From: Hemileia vastatrix | Taxonomy: Eukaryota; Basidiomycota; Pucciniomycetes; Pucciniales; Zaghouaniaceae | DNA: 64,000 nucleotides | Direction: 5' to 3' | Assembly: GCA_030280995.1 (NCBI GenBank) | Contig: JASXTE010000124.1 | Span: 49,304-113,303, forward strand | Shown here: piece after piece, positions 23,969 to 35,716 of the stretch | Position numbering within the stretch: position 1 is the stretch's first letter | How the letters are laid out: each line of letters starts with the position of its first letter | Program-made: the position numbers and the translations under genes | Notes under the pieces: model-generated | Database searches by the model: none | Told to the model about the DNA's origin: nothing | Seen by the model: only the letters and a program-made list of their open reading frames with translations

Positions 23969-24748
23969 CTAATTTGATAACATTTTCTTTCGATGGTTCC
24001 GCATGTCACGGTCGCCATGTAATTCTCTGTTAGTTGTGAAGAAGAAAGAAAAATAAAATTAAAAAAAATTAATATATCATTACTAATGATATACTCAGTA
24101 TAAACATGTTGTAATATGATATTATACTTACTGAAAACATTCCTTACAGTAAAGGTCATCGTCACAGTCTCGACAAACTAGAATAGCATCTTCATTACAA
24201 ATAACACACCATGTATCAGAATCATCAATTTCTTCTTTTCGTACCTGTTTATTTTTCATGTCGAAATCTTGTACATCACAAGGTGAAATAGCAGAGACAT
24301 CCGGTAGCGTTGCTTCGTCAATTAATTTCTTGGCAATACGTTCACATTCTTCATCTGAGTCCATTTCGCTGTCAGAACCATCATCTTTCAATACTGTTTG
24401 TTTATATGAATTAGTGTTGACATTAGATCCATTTGATTCACGTAGGCATCTTAATCTTTTTTCTATCTCTTCAATGGAAGCAGTATTTGATGTAATATTG
24501 GATGTTTCAAGTGAAGCATCTAAATGAGCTTCACTCATCATAGCTGCCATAAGATCATCAGCTTTTTGAACATCACTTCTTGTATCAGGTGGTCGGTAAA
24601 CAACAATAGGCGGGCTGGTAAATTTAGCTGGGTCAAGACCTTTGAATCGAGCAACTCTTTCTTCTAATTCACGTTGATTAACAGGGTTAGATTTAACCCT
24701 AAGAGCGTTAAGTCTTTCAACCAATGGATCATTTTGAGAATTGTCCAT
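23969..24748 (-). CDS. ZFYVE19: ZFYVE19/ANCHR-like abscission checkpoint regulator, without FYVE domain
   Basis: Two exons: 24132-24748 and 23969-24026 (donor gtaagt, acceptor taacag) give 224 residues. ANCHR acts with CHMP4C and VPS4 at the midbody to delay abscission. Visible parts: N-terminal DPLVERLNALR and ELEERVARFKGLDP; a MIM1-like helix IEEIEKRLRCLR (about 120-131); and a C-terminal zinc-binding unit CVICNEDAILVCRDCDDDLYC continuing into exon 2 as CFQELHGDRDMRNH, which matches the CF-E-H-D-H end of human ANCHR. The short exon 2 is essential: without it the zinc finger would end early. The human N-terminal FYVE finger is absent. The ATG at 24748 is chosen because upstream codons have only a GTG. 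It shares an upstream region with a small + strand ORF. Confidence 0.75.
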
Positions 24749-25109
24749 GTTGTCGGGTGTGTACGCAGAATTGCGTTGAACCTTTGTCACTCATATACAT
24801 TCACAGCTGATTCACTACTGACGCCTACAAACACGAGAGAGCGCGTTGCAGTCACTCAAATCTTGGACTCAAATATCAAATTCGGCACGTTAAGTTGTAA
24901 ACCATGTTGTTGATGGAATATTGTAAAAGTTCAACGTGATAGAAATATTGTAATTGGCTGGTTGCCTCTCATATTAAGACCTGAACATATTTCTCTTCTG
25001 TCAATTCACTTATGCGCCATCTCTTCCTATTTTGTAATCTATTTTGTAATTCTACATTGTCATTCCTTCGTGAACTTGTCTGTGGTCACTCAACTGAATC
25101 AACTAAGAA
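24749..25109. other. Putative bidirectional promoter region
   Basis: 361 bp between the ATG of the ANCHR-like gene (-) and the small ORF at 25110 (+). No clear TATA box was identified on either strand. Confidence 0.3.
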
Positions 25110-25295
25110 ATGGATCAACAACCAATGATGATTAACTTATCAATTGGAGGGATAAAACCTCAACGAGGTAAACTCGTTATCAGTGTAAACTTTGAAGATG
25201 GTAATTGTTCTCACAACATGGAACCTCCAACTTCTGATAAACCATCAAACACTTCTTCTGCTTCACGATTTTCATCAAGAATCAAAAAGAATTGA
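25110..25295 (+). CDS. Hypothetical small protein (61 aa)
   Basis: ATG-initiated frame with balanced composition, including INLSIGGIKPQRGKLVISVN and a Ser/Asn-rich tail ending RIKKN. It lies head-to-head with the ANCHR-like gene and converges on BTBD9. No family was recognised. It may be a real short gene, a first exon, or chance. Confidence 0.3.
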   Translation: MDQQPMMINLSIGGIKPQRGKLVISVNFEDGNCSHNMEPPTSDKPSNTSSASRFSSRIKKN

Positions 25296-25430
25296 TCATC
25301 ATTTCATGATCTAAATATACTGCTTATACCTTTAAGCAATTAGATGGTCTTACAAATAAGTTGAAAAAAAACATGGTACCATTTTTCTTACTTCAAAATT
25401 CATCCTGTTTGTCAAAGGTCAAGCAAATAA

Positions 25431-25436
25431 TTTATT
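25431..25436 (-). terminator. Candidate poly(A) signal for BTBD9
   Basis: TTTATT on the + strand (AATAAA on -) lies about 80 nt past the BTBD9 stop codon. Motif and position only. Confidence 0.4.
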
Positions 25437-25517
25437 TTTCAAATTAAACATTACAAATCAAACTAAAGTTAGAAATGATTTTGTTGTTGTTGAAAAACGA
25501 GGATAATTTTTTTGGGA

Positions 25518-27278
25518 TCAATTTTCACATTTTTGATTAGACAAGACATCCGATTCCAATTGAATCGGTTGGGGTAAGATCTGAGAAGGGCATTCAAAGT
25601 GAACACAATGAAAAACTTCATTAGCAGTGTTTCTAGTACCAATAATTCGAATGAATACAACTGGTCTTTTAGGAAATTGAATAATTTGCCATGATCGACA
25701 TTTGTCATCTCTTTTATCTGCAACTTTATGCCAACATCTTTTATCGATTGATACTTCAATGTAGTACGAATAAGTTCTAGAATCAATATCCCAAAGTAAT
25801 AACCTCATTGAATCTAATAGATAAGGTTGAGCTAGTTGAACAATAATAGATCCAGATCCAAGTTGATGACAAGTATATCCAGTATCCCAGTCATAAATTC
25901 TATAATCACCATTGATTAGGGCATTTCGAGTTCTAGATACTCCTTCAATAACTCGAGCTGAAGAAGCTATTGAAGCAACATTTTGTGTTGGAATTATCAG
26001 GCCAGATTCTTCATCAAAATCACAAGTTGATTCAGTAAATTTACATTCAAATGATACTACACTGAAAACACATCCAATAGTATTTAATGTACCAACAATT
26101 TTAATATATCTCACAACACGAGGTGCGAAATAAAGTTTTTGCCAAGATCGACAATGGTACATTGAATAGTCAATAATTCGAGACCAAATTTTGTTATCGA
26201 TAGATACTTCAATGTAGTATGAGTATGATCGATCATCTTTATCCCAAAGAAGCATTTTGATGTGATTAATGATAAATTGAGCTCCTAATTCAATGAAGAT
26301 TCCCGGTTCTTCGCCAATTGTATGACGAGTAAAACCTTTTTCCATGTCATAATTTTGAAAATCACCATCTAAAAGATGTTTTTTCATGTCACCTTTTGTA
26401 ACCATTGCATTATGATCAGAAGTTGCTACATTTTCTTCTGGTATTAGTAAACCACGATATTTCAATCCATTGGAAACTTTAGTAAAGTACTTGGCTTCAA
26501 TAGCATCAAGAATAGTATCATGGTCAACCATGTTAGATGGACGAACAACTTTTAACAAATCTTCAACACTCAGTAATTCAAGTCTTACACAAGATAATAC
26601 ATCATCTTTCATCTGTTGATCAATTGTAGGATTGCTATTGATCCACTCACATACAGCTTTAAATATATCCACTTCAGGGGCACAGAAGGAATCTCGAGAG
26701 AGCATTTCTTTCAATGAAGATGGTGAAAGTTGGTAAAATGATTCATGACGTAGAATTTTTAGGGCATTTTTATCGATAAATGATTTACATTCTCGAGCAA
26801 GTAATGGCAATTGATAAACGATGGATGTATCATAATAGTGACAAGCATTGCTAATACTAAGCAGGCTCTTTAAATGCAATGATATTGCATCTTCAAGATC
26901 ATTCAGCATATACTTGTGAGCTAGACCCAGAATGTCTAGAACAGTTTCATCTTGAGATGATGAAATAGATAACTGGCCAGTATAAATGTACCGTAGTAAT
27001 AATTTCAATGATATGGGAGAAGGAACATCCAACAGATAAACTTCATCTTGTTTACTTTCTTTGAAACCACCATAGAATTTAGCTCGAAAATATTCACTTT
27101 TAGCAGCAAGGATACATTTATGTGCTGGAATAGCTTCTAAACAATTGTCAAAGGAAATCATTACATCAGAACTCTCAGGATTGAATAAGAGTGATGAAAA
27201 TTGAATCAATGTTTGCTTTTGATGGTCAACTTTAAATGAATCAGTTTCATTTTCAATAGTCTTGGGTTGATCACTCAT
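25518..27278 (-). CDS. BTBD9: BTBD9, BTB-BACK protein with two discoidin-like domains
   Basis: Single-exon frame of 586 residues (human about 612). The BTB domain spans about 30-135 (SSDVMISFDNCLEAIPAHKCILAAKSEYF, seen in parts; LLRYIYTGQLSIS). BACK covers about 140-250 (ILRHESFYQLSPSSLKEMLSRD). Two F5/8C-like modules lie at about 290-415 and 430-565, both showing the paired pattern HIKMLLWDKDDRSYSYYIEV / SMRLLLWDIDSRTYSYYIEV, then CRSWQ and FxCxFxC-like ends (VSFECKF, VHFECP). BTBD9 is thought to be a CUL3 adaptor; in flies and mammals it affects sleep, dopamine and iron handling (restless-legs-associated). The ATG at 27276-27278 precedes the BTB domain by about 30 residues. Same-strand neighbours are the ANCHR-like gene and the sarcoglycan. 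Confidence 0.92.
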   Translation of the reverse strand: MSDQPKTIENETDSFKVDHQKQTLIQFSSLLFNPESSDVMISFDNCLEAIPAHKCILAAKSEYFRAKFYGGFKESKQDEVYLLDVPSPISLKLLLRYIYTGQLSISSSQDETVLDILGLAHKYMLNDLEDAISLHLKSLLSISNACHYYDTSIVYQLPLLARECKSFIDKNALKILRHESFYQLSPSSLKEMLSRDSFCAPEVDIFKAVCEWINSNPTIDQQMKDDVLSCVRLELLSVEDLLKVVRPSNMVDHDTILDAIEAKYFTKVSNGLKYRGLLIPEENVATSDHNAMVTKGDMKKHLLDGDFQNYDMEKGFTRHTIGEEPGIFIELGAQFIINHIKMLLWDKDDRSYSYYIEVSIDNKIWSRIIDYSMYHCRSWQKLYFAPRVVRYIKIVGTLNTIGCVFSVVSFECKFTESTCDFDEESGLIIPTQNVASIASSARVIEGVSRTRNALINGDYRIYDWDTGYTCHQLGSGSIIVQLAQPYLLDSMRLLLWDIDSRTYSYYIEVSIDKRCWHKVADKRDDKCRSWQIIQFPKRPVVFIRIIGTRNTANEVFHCVHFECPSQILPQPIQLESDVLSNQKCEN

Positions 27279-27836
27279 TTTTGAGGATCAGTAGAATGTT
27301 TGTGTGACCAGGTGTATTTAAGATACGCCAATAGGGCCACAAACAAATGCAGGTAAAATATAAAAACACAAATTTCACGAAAACCAAAAGGAACTTTCTG
27401 TGTCGTCCGCCAGGTGGCCAAATGTGAAAAGTAAAAAAGGCGCGTCATTCAGGTTCACGATCAACTTGACGATTAATCTATCAATTTGATCACATTTAAA
27501 TATAATTAAATCAACTATGTAACCAACAGCTATGTTTAATTTATTGAAAGTGTTAATTTATGGACAACTTATTGACAAATTTGTATTAAACTGATGACAA
27601 AATCATTAATTAAATCACAAATAGAAAAGTCAAAAATGTGACTCAAAATGACCTTGATTTATACAAAACAATCGAATGACAAAATTGATTCGATTATTAA
27701 TGATTAAAAGATTTTTGATTATGCTAAATTTGATCAATCAATTAAATTTGATCGATTGATTGTTGTTCATCAAACAAGTAAAAGAATGGAAGATCGCCAT
27801 CTTTGTTTTCATCGAAAGAGTCAATTGTCATCTAAT
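27279..27836. other. Intergenic between BTBD9 and sarcoglycan
   Basis: About 560 bp, AT-rich. It should hold the BTBD9 promoter and the sarcoglycan 3' UTR. A + strand frame overlapping the sarcoglycan 3' end (27760-27954) is antisense noise. Confidence 0.4.
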
Positions 27837-28770
27837 TTACTTGCATGGATCTTCTGAAGCTGGAAAACGAACATCAGCACATGTTGTATCTCGAGTTTTC
27901 ATGTGTACTTTGAAAACTTTGCCATTTTTACCACAAACGCATAATTTATATTGAAAATTGCGATTAGAATAAACATCCTCCTGTGTAATCGTTGGTATGG
28001 ATGTCAAGTAGATTCCTGCATCAGGATCTGAATCGATAATTCCATTGGTATGATCAGCAGATCCAGCTGATAAGTGAATTGATCCATTTGTCGATTTCAA
28101 ATTGACTCCTGATCCAGATATAGTTACGATCTTTGAGTCAAGGTTAACACCTTGATTCCCTCTTAAGAGAACTCCACCATTTTTTGATTCAATAACCAAA
28201 TCTTGATCGACAGGTGATCGAATTTTTCTAACACCTTTTACACCACCAGGAAGTGACAGTGAAGACAATTCAGAAGGCAGAGACATTGATGATAATTTAG
28301 CAGGAAATATTTCTTTTCCTGTCTTTGGTGAGATTACTTTCATTCCATTAGGTGATTTGAATTCAATTGAATTAGAATCAATTGACAATGAAGAAGCACC
28401 AGATGAAAAGTGTAAATTTCCTTGAATCGACTGAACTCCTTCGATAACTGGCTTGTCCAGTTGAACATTAGCAAGATTGGTCCTTCCATTGAGTGTTACG
28501 GACAAGTCAGATGGATCAAAGTATATCAATTCATATCCAGGGAACAGATTTAACTTGAAGATGATCAACAAGAGTGAAAGTGATGAAACCAAAGAGATGA
28601 CCAGTAGGCCAATGGCCAATGAAACCAACATGAAAGCTTCGCCGCTGCCGACTTGACCAGAAGCGGTCTAAACATACAGAATGATTTAACATTAAATGAA
28701 TTTAAACATTTCTCGGTATAAAGTTACTCACCTTAATTTTACTACTGGCACACGATCCTGCAACCGACAT
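27837..28770 (-). CDS. Sarcoglycan (beta/gamma/delta family)
   Basis: Two exons, 28732-28770 (13 codons) and 27837-28667, join in phase to give 289 residues. Sarcoglycans are type II single-pass subunits of the dystrophin-glycoprotein complex in muscle and other cells. Residues about 26-48 form the membrane segment (LVSLAIGLLVISLVSSLSLLL). The extracellular part shows the repeated beta-strand pattern of the family (SLSIDSNSIEFKSPNGMKV; IRSPVDQDLVIESKNGGVLL; NGSIHLSAGSADH). It ends with the cysteine cluster YKLCVCGKNGKVF, then TTC and PC, as in other members. The short exon 1 (MSVAGSCASSKIK) continues in frame through the acceptor into sequence preceding an internal Met, so the ATG at 28770 is preferred over the exon-2 Met at 28631. 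The exact paralogue (beta versus delta/gamma) is not settled. Confidence 0.8.
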
Positions 28771-28998
28771 TTCCTAATTAGAGGATAGAATATTCTTAGA
28801 ACATATGATTGTCACTTCGTCGCTTCGCTGTGAACTAGAACTAGAACTAGTAGCTAGGGACGGTTGCTTGAGTACAAGTTCACATGTACATGTATCTTTG
28901 TGCCAGTAAGAATAACAAATGTATTCAATGTAACAATTCACTCTTTAATTTTTCTTTTCGAGTTAAGAGAAAAATACAATAATGAAAATTCAATAAAT

Positions 28999-30654
28999 TT
29001 ATCTTTCGTTAAAGGAATAAAATTTGTACACTTTGCCACTAAGAACAGGTCCAATGCATCGTTCTCTTGTTCCATATTTGAGTTTAGCGACTAAACGTTC
29101 TTTTTCCTTCTGAGTATCAGCTAACAAGTAAGCATCCATCAAGTCTTTCAAAGTAGGATATTGAGTGATGATAGCTTTAGCTTTAGGAACTGACATCTTT
29201 GCGAATTGAACCAAATGTTTGACGAACATTTCTTGAACAGTAAAGTTGACTATTTTTCTAGCAGATTGTTCGAAAGCATTGTACGAAATAAACGAACAAC
29301 GATCAGTTGCCGGTTCATCGAATGCACGAGCGAATATTTTTTTTTGTGAAAAAATTTTTTCTAAATTTTTAGTCATACTAACTAAATAGCTGATTGTTTC
29401 TTCAAAGTCATTTGTACACTTGACATTAAAGTCGTCAATTATTCTTGTATTGGAGACAGATTGAATGAGAGCTCGATAAGGTACAGCATATTTACCATTT
29501 TTGTTGAGTCCTTCAACAAGATACACTGGATTGGATAAACCACAAGAGACAAGACGTTGTTTTTGTTCATGAAATCGACCATCAATGATAGAACTGGATA
29601 AATCGTCAGCTTTCTTACGTTCGACAACATAATCAAAGACTAATTCTCTTGCAGGACCACCTTTAGAACTAGAAGGAGACACTTTTTCTCGGGCAATCCA
29701 AATAAAGTCACCAGCTGGTAAAGCTCTTAATTCAGCTTTGATTCCATAGACAGTTAATTCATTGGCGATGTTGCTTTTTCCTGCTACTTTTTCACGAGTG
29801 TCAACCAAAAGAAACACATCAAATGAACCTGGATTAAAATGAAATAATTCTTGTCTCTTCGCAGGAATAGGATTTTCAGCATCGTCATCACTTGAAGAAT
29901 CATCAAAGACAGATTGAATTCGATTATTTTGTTGACCTTTATTAAGATGATCATAAAGTCGTCGAGCCAAATCTCTTCCACTTTCACTTAGTGAATAATA
30001 TGTATTTCGATGTCTTTCTGCCACAACGAGTTCATTCTTGATCAATGTTTTCATAGAACTAAATGCATTATAATGACTACCAGGTTTAGGTTTGGTCATA
30101 GATTCATCACAGTAAGGTTGAGCTAATTCTAAAAGTTCAGCTTTGACAACAGATGATTTTTGATAATTTTCCATTTGTTCATAGAGACAAACTAAAATAG
30201 CAAAACCACCAGATCTTGGAGCTGGTACATAAGTTTTCTTTCTTCGACTATTAGTTTGTGATTTTGTACTTTGTTGTGATGATGTACCAGCTAATTCTTC
30301 ACTTTCAACACATTCAACAGGACGATTTTCAGTTTCGTCTTCGTATGGAATACCTTTTGATTTCCAATGATCTATCATATTTTTTTTCACCCTTTCACAT
30401 AATTTAGGCCCTGTAAATTTTAAAATATTATTAGTGATAAAAAAATAAGTAAATTATATCAATAACATACCGAAATATTTAATCTTAGAACAGTCTTCAG
30501 ATGTACGAATTGGTCCATCGAATGCTTTGAGTGAATTGAGGGCATTTTTATAAACAAATTCCATTCTTGAACCAGATCTAGAAGCTTGTCCTGACCATTT
30601 TGTAAGCCATTGAAGGACAAGATGGCGAATATCGGGTAATGCTGAAGTATCCAT
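28999..30654 (-). CDS. MUS81: MUS81 structure-specific endonuclease
   Basis: Two exons, 30471-30654 and 28999-30410, give 531 residues (human 551). MUS81 with EME1 cleaves 3' flaps, stalled forks and nicked Holliday junctions in the nucleus. Exon 1 encodes the N-terminal helix-hairpin-helix region (WLTKW; FVYKNALNSLKAFDGPI). The chain continues across the intron as KYF-GPKLCERV, the usual FGP junction. A winged-helix region lies at about 125-215 (GGFAILVCLYEQM; LALARRLYDHL-like SGRDLARRLYDH). The ERCC4 nuclease domain starts FLLVDTREK at about 265 and carries the catalytic motif ERKKADDL (VERKxxDD type) at about 327. A C-terminal HhH follows (VPKAKAIITQYPTLKDLMDAY). All catalytic residues appear intact. 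The intron is 60 nt. Confidence 0.93.
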
Positions 30655-31032
30655 GATACTAAAAGCTGAAAGACAGAAACTAGAGGTAAATTCGAACCGC
30701 TCAAGACAGCTCGCCAACGAATCACATGTTAGACAAATCGCAAGATGGAGACACTTTCGATCGATGTTGACTTTACATCGCGCCAAGTTCATTAAGTTGA
30801 TGGTGGTACTAATAATTTGTTGGTCTGGTTTAACAAAAGCAAAAACTCTGATAAGCCTTACTATATTTATTGACAAGGTATGATAATTGGTTGAAAAAAA
30901 TTGTTTTATTACATCTAATATGAAAGCATGATGAATGTCAATGTGAGAACAATAATGAATTTTCTTGGGCTGAATAATTACAAAATGGACTTGTTTTCAA
31001 TTGCATTGAAATATATTCGATGGCTGGACAAT
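30655..31032. other. Intergenic between Neurexin-IV and MUS81
   Basis: About 380 bp containing the MUS81 promoter and Neurexin-IV 3' UTR. Antisense frames here mirror MUS81 exon 1. Confidence 0.4.
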
Positions 31033-34000
31033 TTAAATAAAGTATTCCTTTCTAAAGGTTACATCAGGGGCAGTTTGTGATTTGAGCACAGCAGTATGAG
31101 GATCAAGAGCATTTCGAGCACCTGAATCTTCTCGTGTTAGATAATCGCCTTTTTGTCGTAAAGCATGTACTTTGCCTTTCAAAAGAAAACCAACAAGTAC
31201 AATCAAGATAAGACCAACTAAGATACCTGTAATGACTGGAATAATTGGACTTTTAGGTGGCGGTAATCGCATCTTAATTGGTGGACGAGATTCAACATCT
31301 TCCGGTGGATGAGTAACTGATTCAATTCCACAAGTAGATTCACGAACAGAATTAAAGTTAGGAAATGCATAAACATTAGAGCGTCGATTTTCTTGAAATA
31401 ATCGTCGAAGTGGAAAATGATCATTAAATTCAACCCGATAAATACAACCAGTAAATCCTTCACCTGAATTCATTGATTCATTTCGTCCAATGTAAATAGA
31501 TTTGAGTTGATCAAAATGTGCTTCAGCTTTAGGTTTCATTTCAAATTTCTTAATCATGGGTGAAAAGTTATCTGCTTCAATAGTTAATAATGATCCTTTA
31601 TCAGAACGTTTAATTTTAATATTATGAAACTGTCCATGATTAAATGTTTCATTTCTGATGATAATTTCTTGTCTTTCAAATCCAAAATCAAATACAAGTC
31701 TAAGATGACCAGATGTAGACATGATGAGAGACAAGTAATCACCAGAGTGTGATGAAATTCCCAAAATAAGTCCACGACGTCCAGTTGTAGTGAAACCAAC
31801 TTGAATTGTTTCTTCCAGAGTTGTGATGGATGCTTCAAAGTCATATCGAACATAGTTATGAGATTCAAGGTTAACACCGACTTCATCAGCACAGATGACA
31901 CCTTTAAAGCCAGTCCATTGACAATCACAAGAGTACGAAGAGTATCTTTCGATGCAGGTTCCATTATTGAGACAAGGATTTGATTGACATTTACCAGTAC
32001 ATCCAGTTGACACACCATAGATTCGATGAGATGCAATGTCATACAGATCAACAAAGTGTCCATTCAACAGAAGTGATCTTAAACATCCAACAAATCCTTC
32101 TCTGTATTCAACAGTAGCTCCGATGACAAGTTTAGATGTCAAATGAATCGCTCGAACTGGTCCAGATGACATTTTAAGTAAAGAAGTAAGTTTGTTATCA
32201 ACAACAAGAGTAACTTCTTTCTTATTCATTTCAATCATAATCGAATGCCAAAGATCATCATTAATTCGATGAGATGATTCCACGGTAATTGATTTAGGTC
32301 CACTACCAGTTGAAAAGCTAAATTGAATAACTTTTTCCGATATAATGGACAACTTGATGAAATCATCTTCTCCAGTAGCATGTAAAAGTGTACCAATTTC
32401 AGCAGTAGTTTTAAATTGTAAATGAATATCAGTTGAAGATTTGATATCAAATGGTGGTAAATCAATGGTAGCATCATTAGCTCTAAAAGTAACCGAACGA
32501 TCAAAGATAGAATTTCCTTGACAAACAAGTGGACCAATAGAATATTTAACCCATTTTTCAGAACTCGAAGTAGAACCAGTATCACCAATTCGAATTTGTC
32601 GAATTGGTAAATATTCTTTCTCAATGATATCACCTTCATCAACAAGTGATCGATTTTCCAAAAATATTCCAAATGAATCACAATTACACCATTTACGTTT
32701 ATCATGACATTTACCATATAAACCACATTTACACTTTCGTGAACCAGGAATAGAACCAGCCCAGTAGTCCATTTTTTTATTGTCACGTGAAATCCACCAT
32801 GAAAATGGTTTAAATTCACTTTGAAAGGTAAAACCAGTGATTAAACCTGAATTACTAATTGATGTTGACAATGGACTTGCCGGTGGATACGGAGAGTTGA
32901 AAAGTCTAGCATTTCGACATTCATATCTTAAACTTTGTTTACAAGTGTAAGAATTGTTGACTAAAACGACAATATGTTGATAATCAGTATCATACTCAAT
33001 ATCACGACTGTAAGAACCAGCATCTTGAAATCCACGAACAAGGGAAGATTGTTCAGAAGTATGATGTAAAATTGTTTCAACTCGATTGTCAGATGAGAAC
33101 AAACAAGTTACTGGAAATGCATTTAATGGTCCAGAACCATCGATATCGATTTTGATGTCGACTCTTTTATCCCTTGGATGTTCGATTTTGTAAGCTTCAC
33201 AAGATAAAGGATGATCAGATGAATGACAAACAGCTCCATGATAACCAGTACTAGTACAATTACAGGTGAATTCTAAATTATCCTGTTCACAAATGGATCC
33301 ATGTTCACATGGATTAATAGCACATCGATCGGTCATTTGACAAGAATCAAAAACGATATCATTTTCAATAACTCTGTGAATTTTATCAGGCGATAAAGAT
33401 TTAGCATTGATTCCTCTGCCTTCAATGTTAAGATTTCTCATGCATCCAGTGAAACCAATCCATCGATCGACACCACCACCAACCAGATACTTAGAACCAG
33501 TAAGAACGGTGAACTTACGAGTGGTGATACTTTCTTTTCCATCGAGATGAATTGAAATTTTGTCAACTTTCAAAACAACCACAAGTGAATGCCAAAGACC
33601 ATCATTCATCTTTTTATCAGGAAAAGGATCTAAATCGACAATCGGCGAGTTAATAGCACCAGTTGGTTGAATTTGAACAAACAACCTTTTCTTCGACAAG
33701 AAAACAGCAACGAAACCACTTTCCGATGCAAATTGATTGTACATCAAAAGACCATCTTCATTGAATGTTCTAAAGTCAAATGATGAATTCATAAAAGGTT
33801 GATTGAAACCATCGATGATAAGATGTGCAGATGCAGCAGTAAATGTCACAGGAATTACTTGTTCAATTCGACAGGTAAATAGAACATATCCATGTTTTCT
33901 ATACGTAGTTGATTCTTTATCTGATTTAATTTCTCTAATCAAGTTAGTATGATTGATCATTAAATTTTCAATGCATCCAGTAAAGTTCTTAAAGTGTTTA

Positions 34001-35716
34001 ACTTGACCATAGTATTGACTTGTTATACCACCGATAAGAATTTCTTCATCAAGATCAAGTCGAATAAAGTCACTTTTCATTCGATGTCGTATGATAACAC
34101 CATCAACTGACAAAACGATTGAACGATTAGAACGTTTGATAACTACATCATGCCATAAATTGTCATCCATAAGTGATCCACCGACAATTTCTTCAACATC
34201 ATTATGACCACCAAGGAAAAGACCAAAGATAAGTTTATTATTATGCATGTAAAGTGAAAATATATCTTTTTGACTTCCTCGTGAAAAAAGTAAATGTCCA
34301 TCAGCATGATTTGTTCTAACACGTAGAGCAATAGTTTCATCATAACTAGCAACTCGATGATGTATCAAATTCATTGAGATGACAGTTTTACCATCAAAGC
34401 TAAGTGTTTCAGCATTGTAATCACATCCATAAACTTGAACTCTCAATGAAATACGATTTTTCCATCGAGTTGGATTAATTCTCAAGTATTGAGCGATAAT
34501 TGGTGGTTTAAGTTGATTAACTTTGACAGAATCACCATCGACGTTGCCAGGAAAAAGCTAAAAGAGGATAAAATTATCACTTTTATCATTTACACATGAA
34601 CAAGAAGATACAACAAGAGTGAAGAAGAAGAAAAAATAACGAAACCTGTTCATAGCCTCCAGATGTGAACAAAGAAATCCAGTGAAGTCCATCATTCGAG
34701 TGCATCAATCGAAATTGCGTGATAAATTCATTAGTATAGCTTCTACCTTGAATGGCTAATTGAGTTATGTTATAGAGAGTACCGAGGTCGATGTCAAGAT
34801 GTTGTAAGAAGTTTCCTTTCGCAGCTGTCCAAGCAGCAGGTCCTTAAGTGAGTTAGTAGTTACAAGTTACAATTAACAATTGTCACAAATGATATAAATC
34901 TAATGTTAGTGCAAGTGCAAAAGCGAATCAACAAGCAAATAAAAAGCAAGCATAATCGTCATCCTGGGATAATATTTCATGTAATTTGAATCTACATTCG
35001 TATTTCAATAGCAACTTATCAAGTAAAGTCAAGTTAACTTCCATGAAAACAATCAGTTTGCTCAATTTCAACATTAAGTCAACTGATTTAAAGACCAAAA
35101 TAACCAACCTTAACATTGCCATATTCATCTCGATACGATGTAAAATCTTGACCATGATAAGCAAATTCAATTCGAAATTCTAGAACATGTTCTGATGTAA
35201 AAGATTTTCCTTGGGTTGATATAGATGAGATGTTCTTTTTACCATCCAATTCAATTATGAGCATTTGATCAAAGTCAGACTGACCTGCAGTCCAAGCACT
35301 TGGTCCTGATATTTAATTCCATCAAATCATCATAACAACAAGGGATAAAGTAACAAAGTGCAAAGTAACAAAATAAAATCAACATAAAATGATAAAGTAA
35401 ATTAAATTTAAATGTGAACAAGTAAGTGAATAAGGATAGTTTACACTTGTAAACCTTTGTAAGAACAAAGGACAAGTCAAATGAAAGAACAATAACAAAT
35501 GCAATACAAATGTATGAAAAAACAATAATTTATTCTTTTAACTTTCTCACCATTTAAAACAGCATATTTAGCTGATCTGTCATTAGATATTTCAGATGAT
35601 GCTGATAGACGACCTTTGGATAAGAGTGGATAATCACAGCGATGATCTTTGCTGGACATGACATCATTGATGGACACAAGTAAAAGGTAAAAACTGATTG
35701 CATTAACTGCAATCAT
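31033..35716 (-). CDS. Nrx-IV: Neurexin-IV / contactin-associated protein (CNTNAP)
   Basis: Exons: 35551-35716, then either 35109-35305 or 34646-34842, then 31033-34557. Either choice gives 1295 residues (fly Nrx-IV is similar). This septate-junction and axon-glia adhesion protein works with Contactin and Neuroglian and binds band-4.1/Coracle. Order of domains: signal peptide (MIAVNAISFYLLLVSINDV), F5/8C discoidin, laminin-G repeats, EGF (CAINPCEHGSICEQDNLEFTC), fibrinogen-like region, laminin G, second EGF (CQSNPCLNNGTCIERYSSYSC), laminin G. A transmembrane helix follows near the end (IIPVITGILVGLILIVLVGF) with a tail of about 45 residues. The juxtamembrane GDYLT fits FERM binding, and the C-terminal EYFI is the PDZ ligand of fly Nrx-IV. 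The ATG at 35716 is the only one before the signal peptide. Confidence 0.93.
34646..34842 (-). other. Neurexin-IV alternative discoidin exon, version b
   Basis: 197-nt exon, same length and same phases as version a. It encodes GPAAWTAAKGNFLQ... through ...SGGYEQ. The acceptor ends cttaag and is purine-rich compared with other introns in this gene. Joining a to b would break the frame, so only one can be used per transcript. Confidence 0.85.
35109..35305 (-). other. Neurexin-IV alternative discoidin exon, version a
   Basis: 197-nt exon, entry phase 1, exit phase 0. It encodes GPSAWTAGQSDFDQ... through ...RDEYGNVK. Intron sites: donor gttggt, acceptor tatcag. It covers the same part of the F5/8C domain as the exon at 34646-34842. 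Confidence 0.85.

Noticed and set aside
31584..32819. Long - strand frames of 159 and 194 codons inside Neurexin-IV
   Set aside because: These are out-of-frame shadows of the laminin-G coding region, leucine-rich and without domains.
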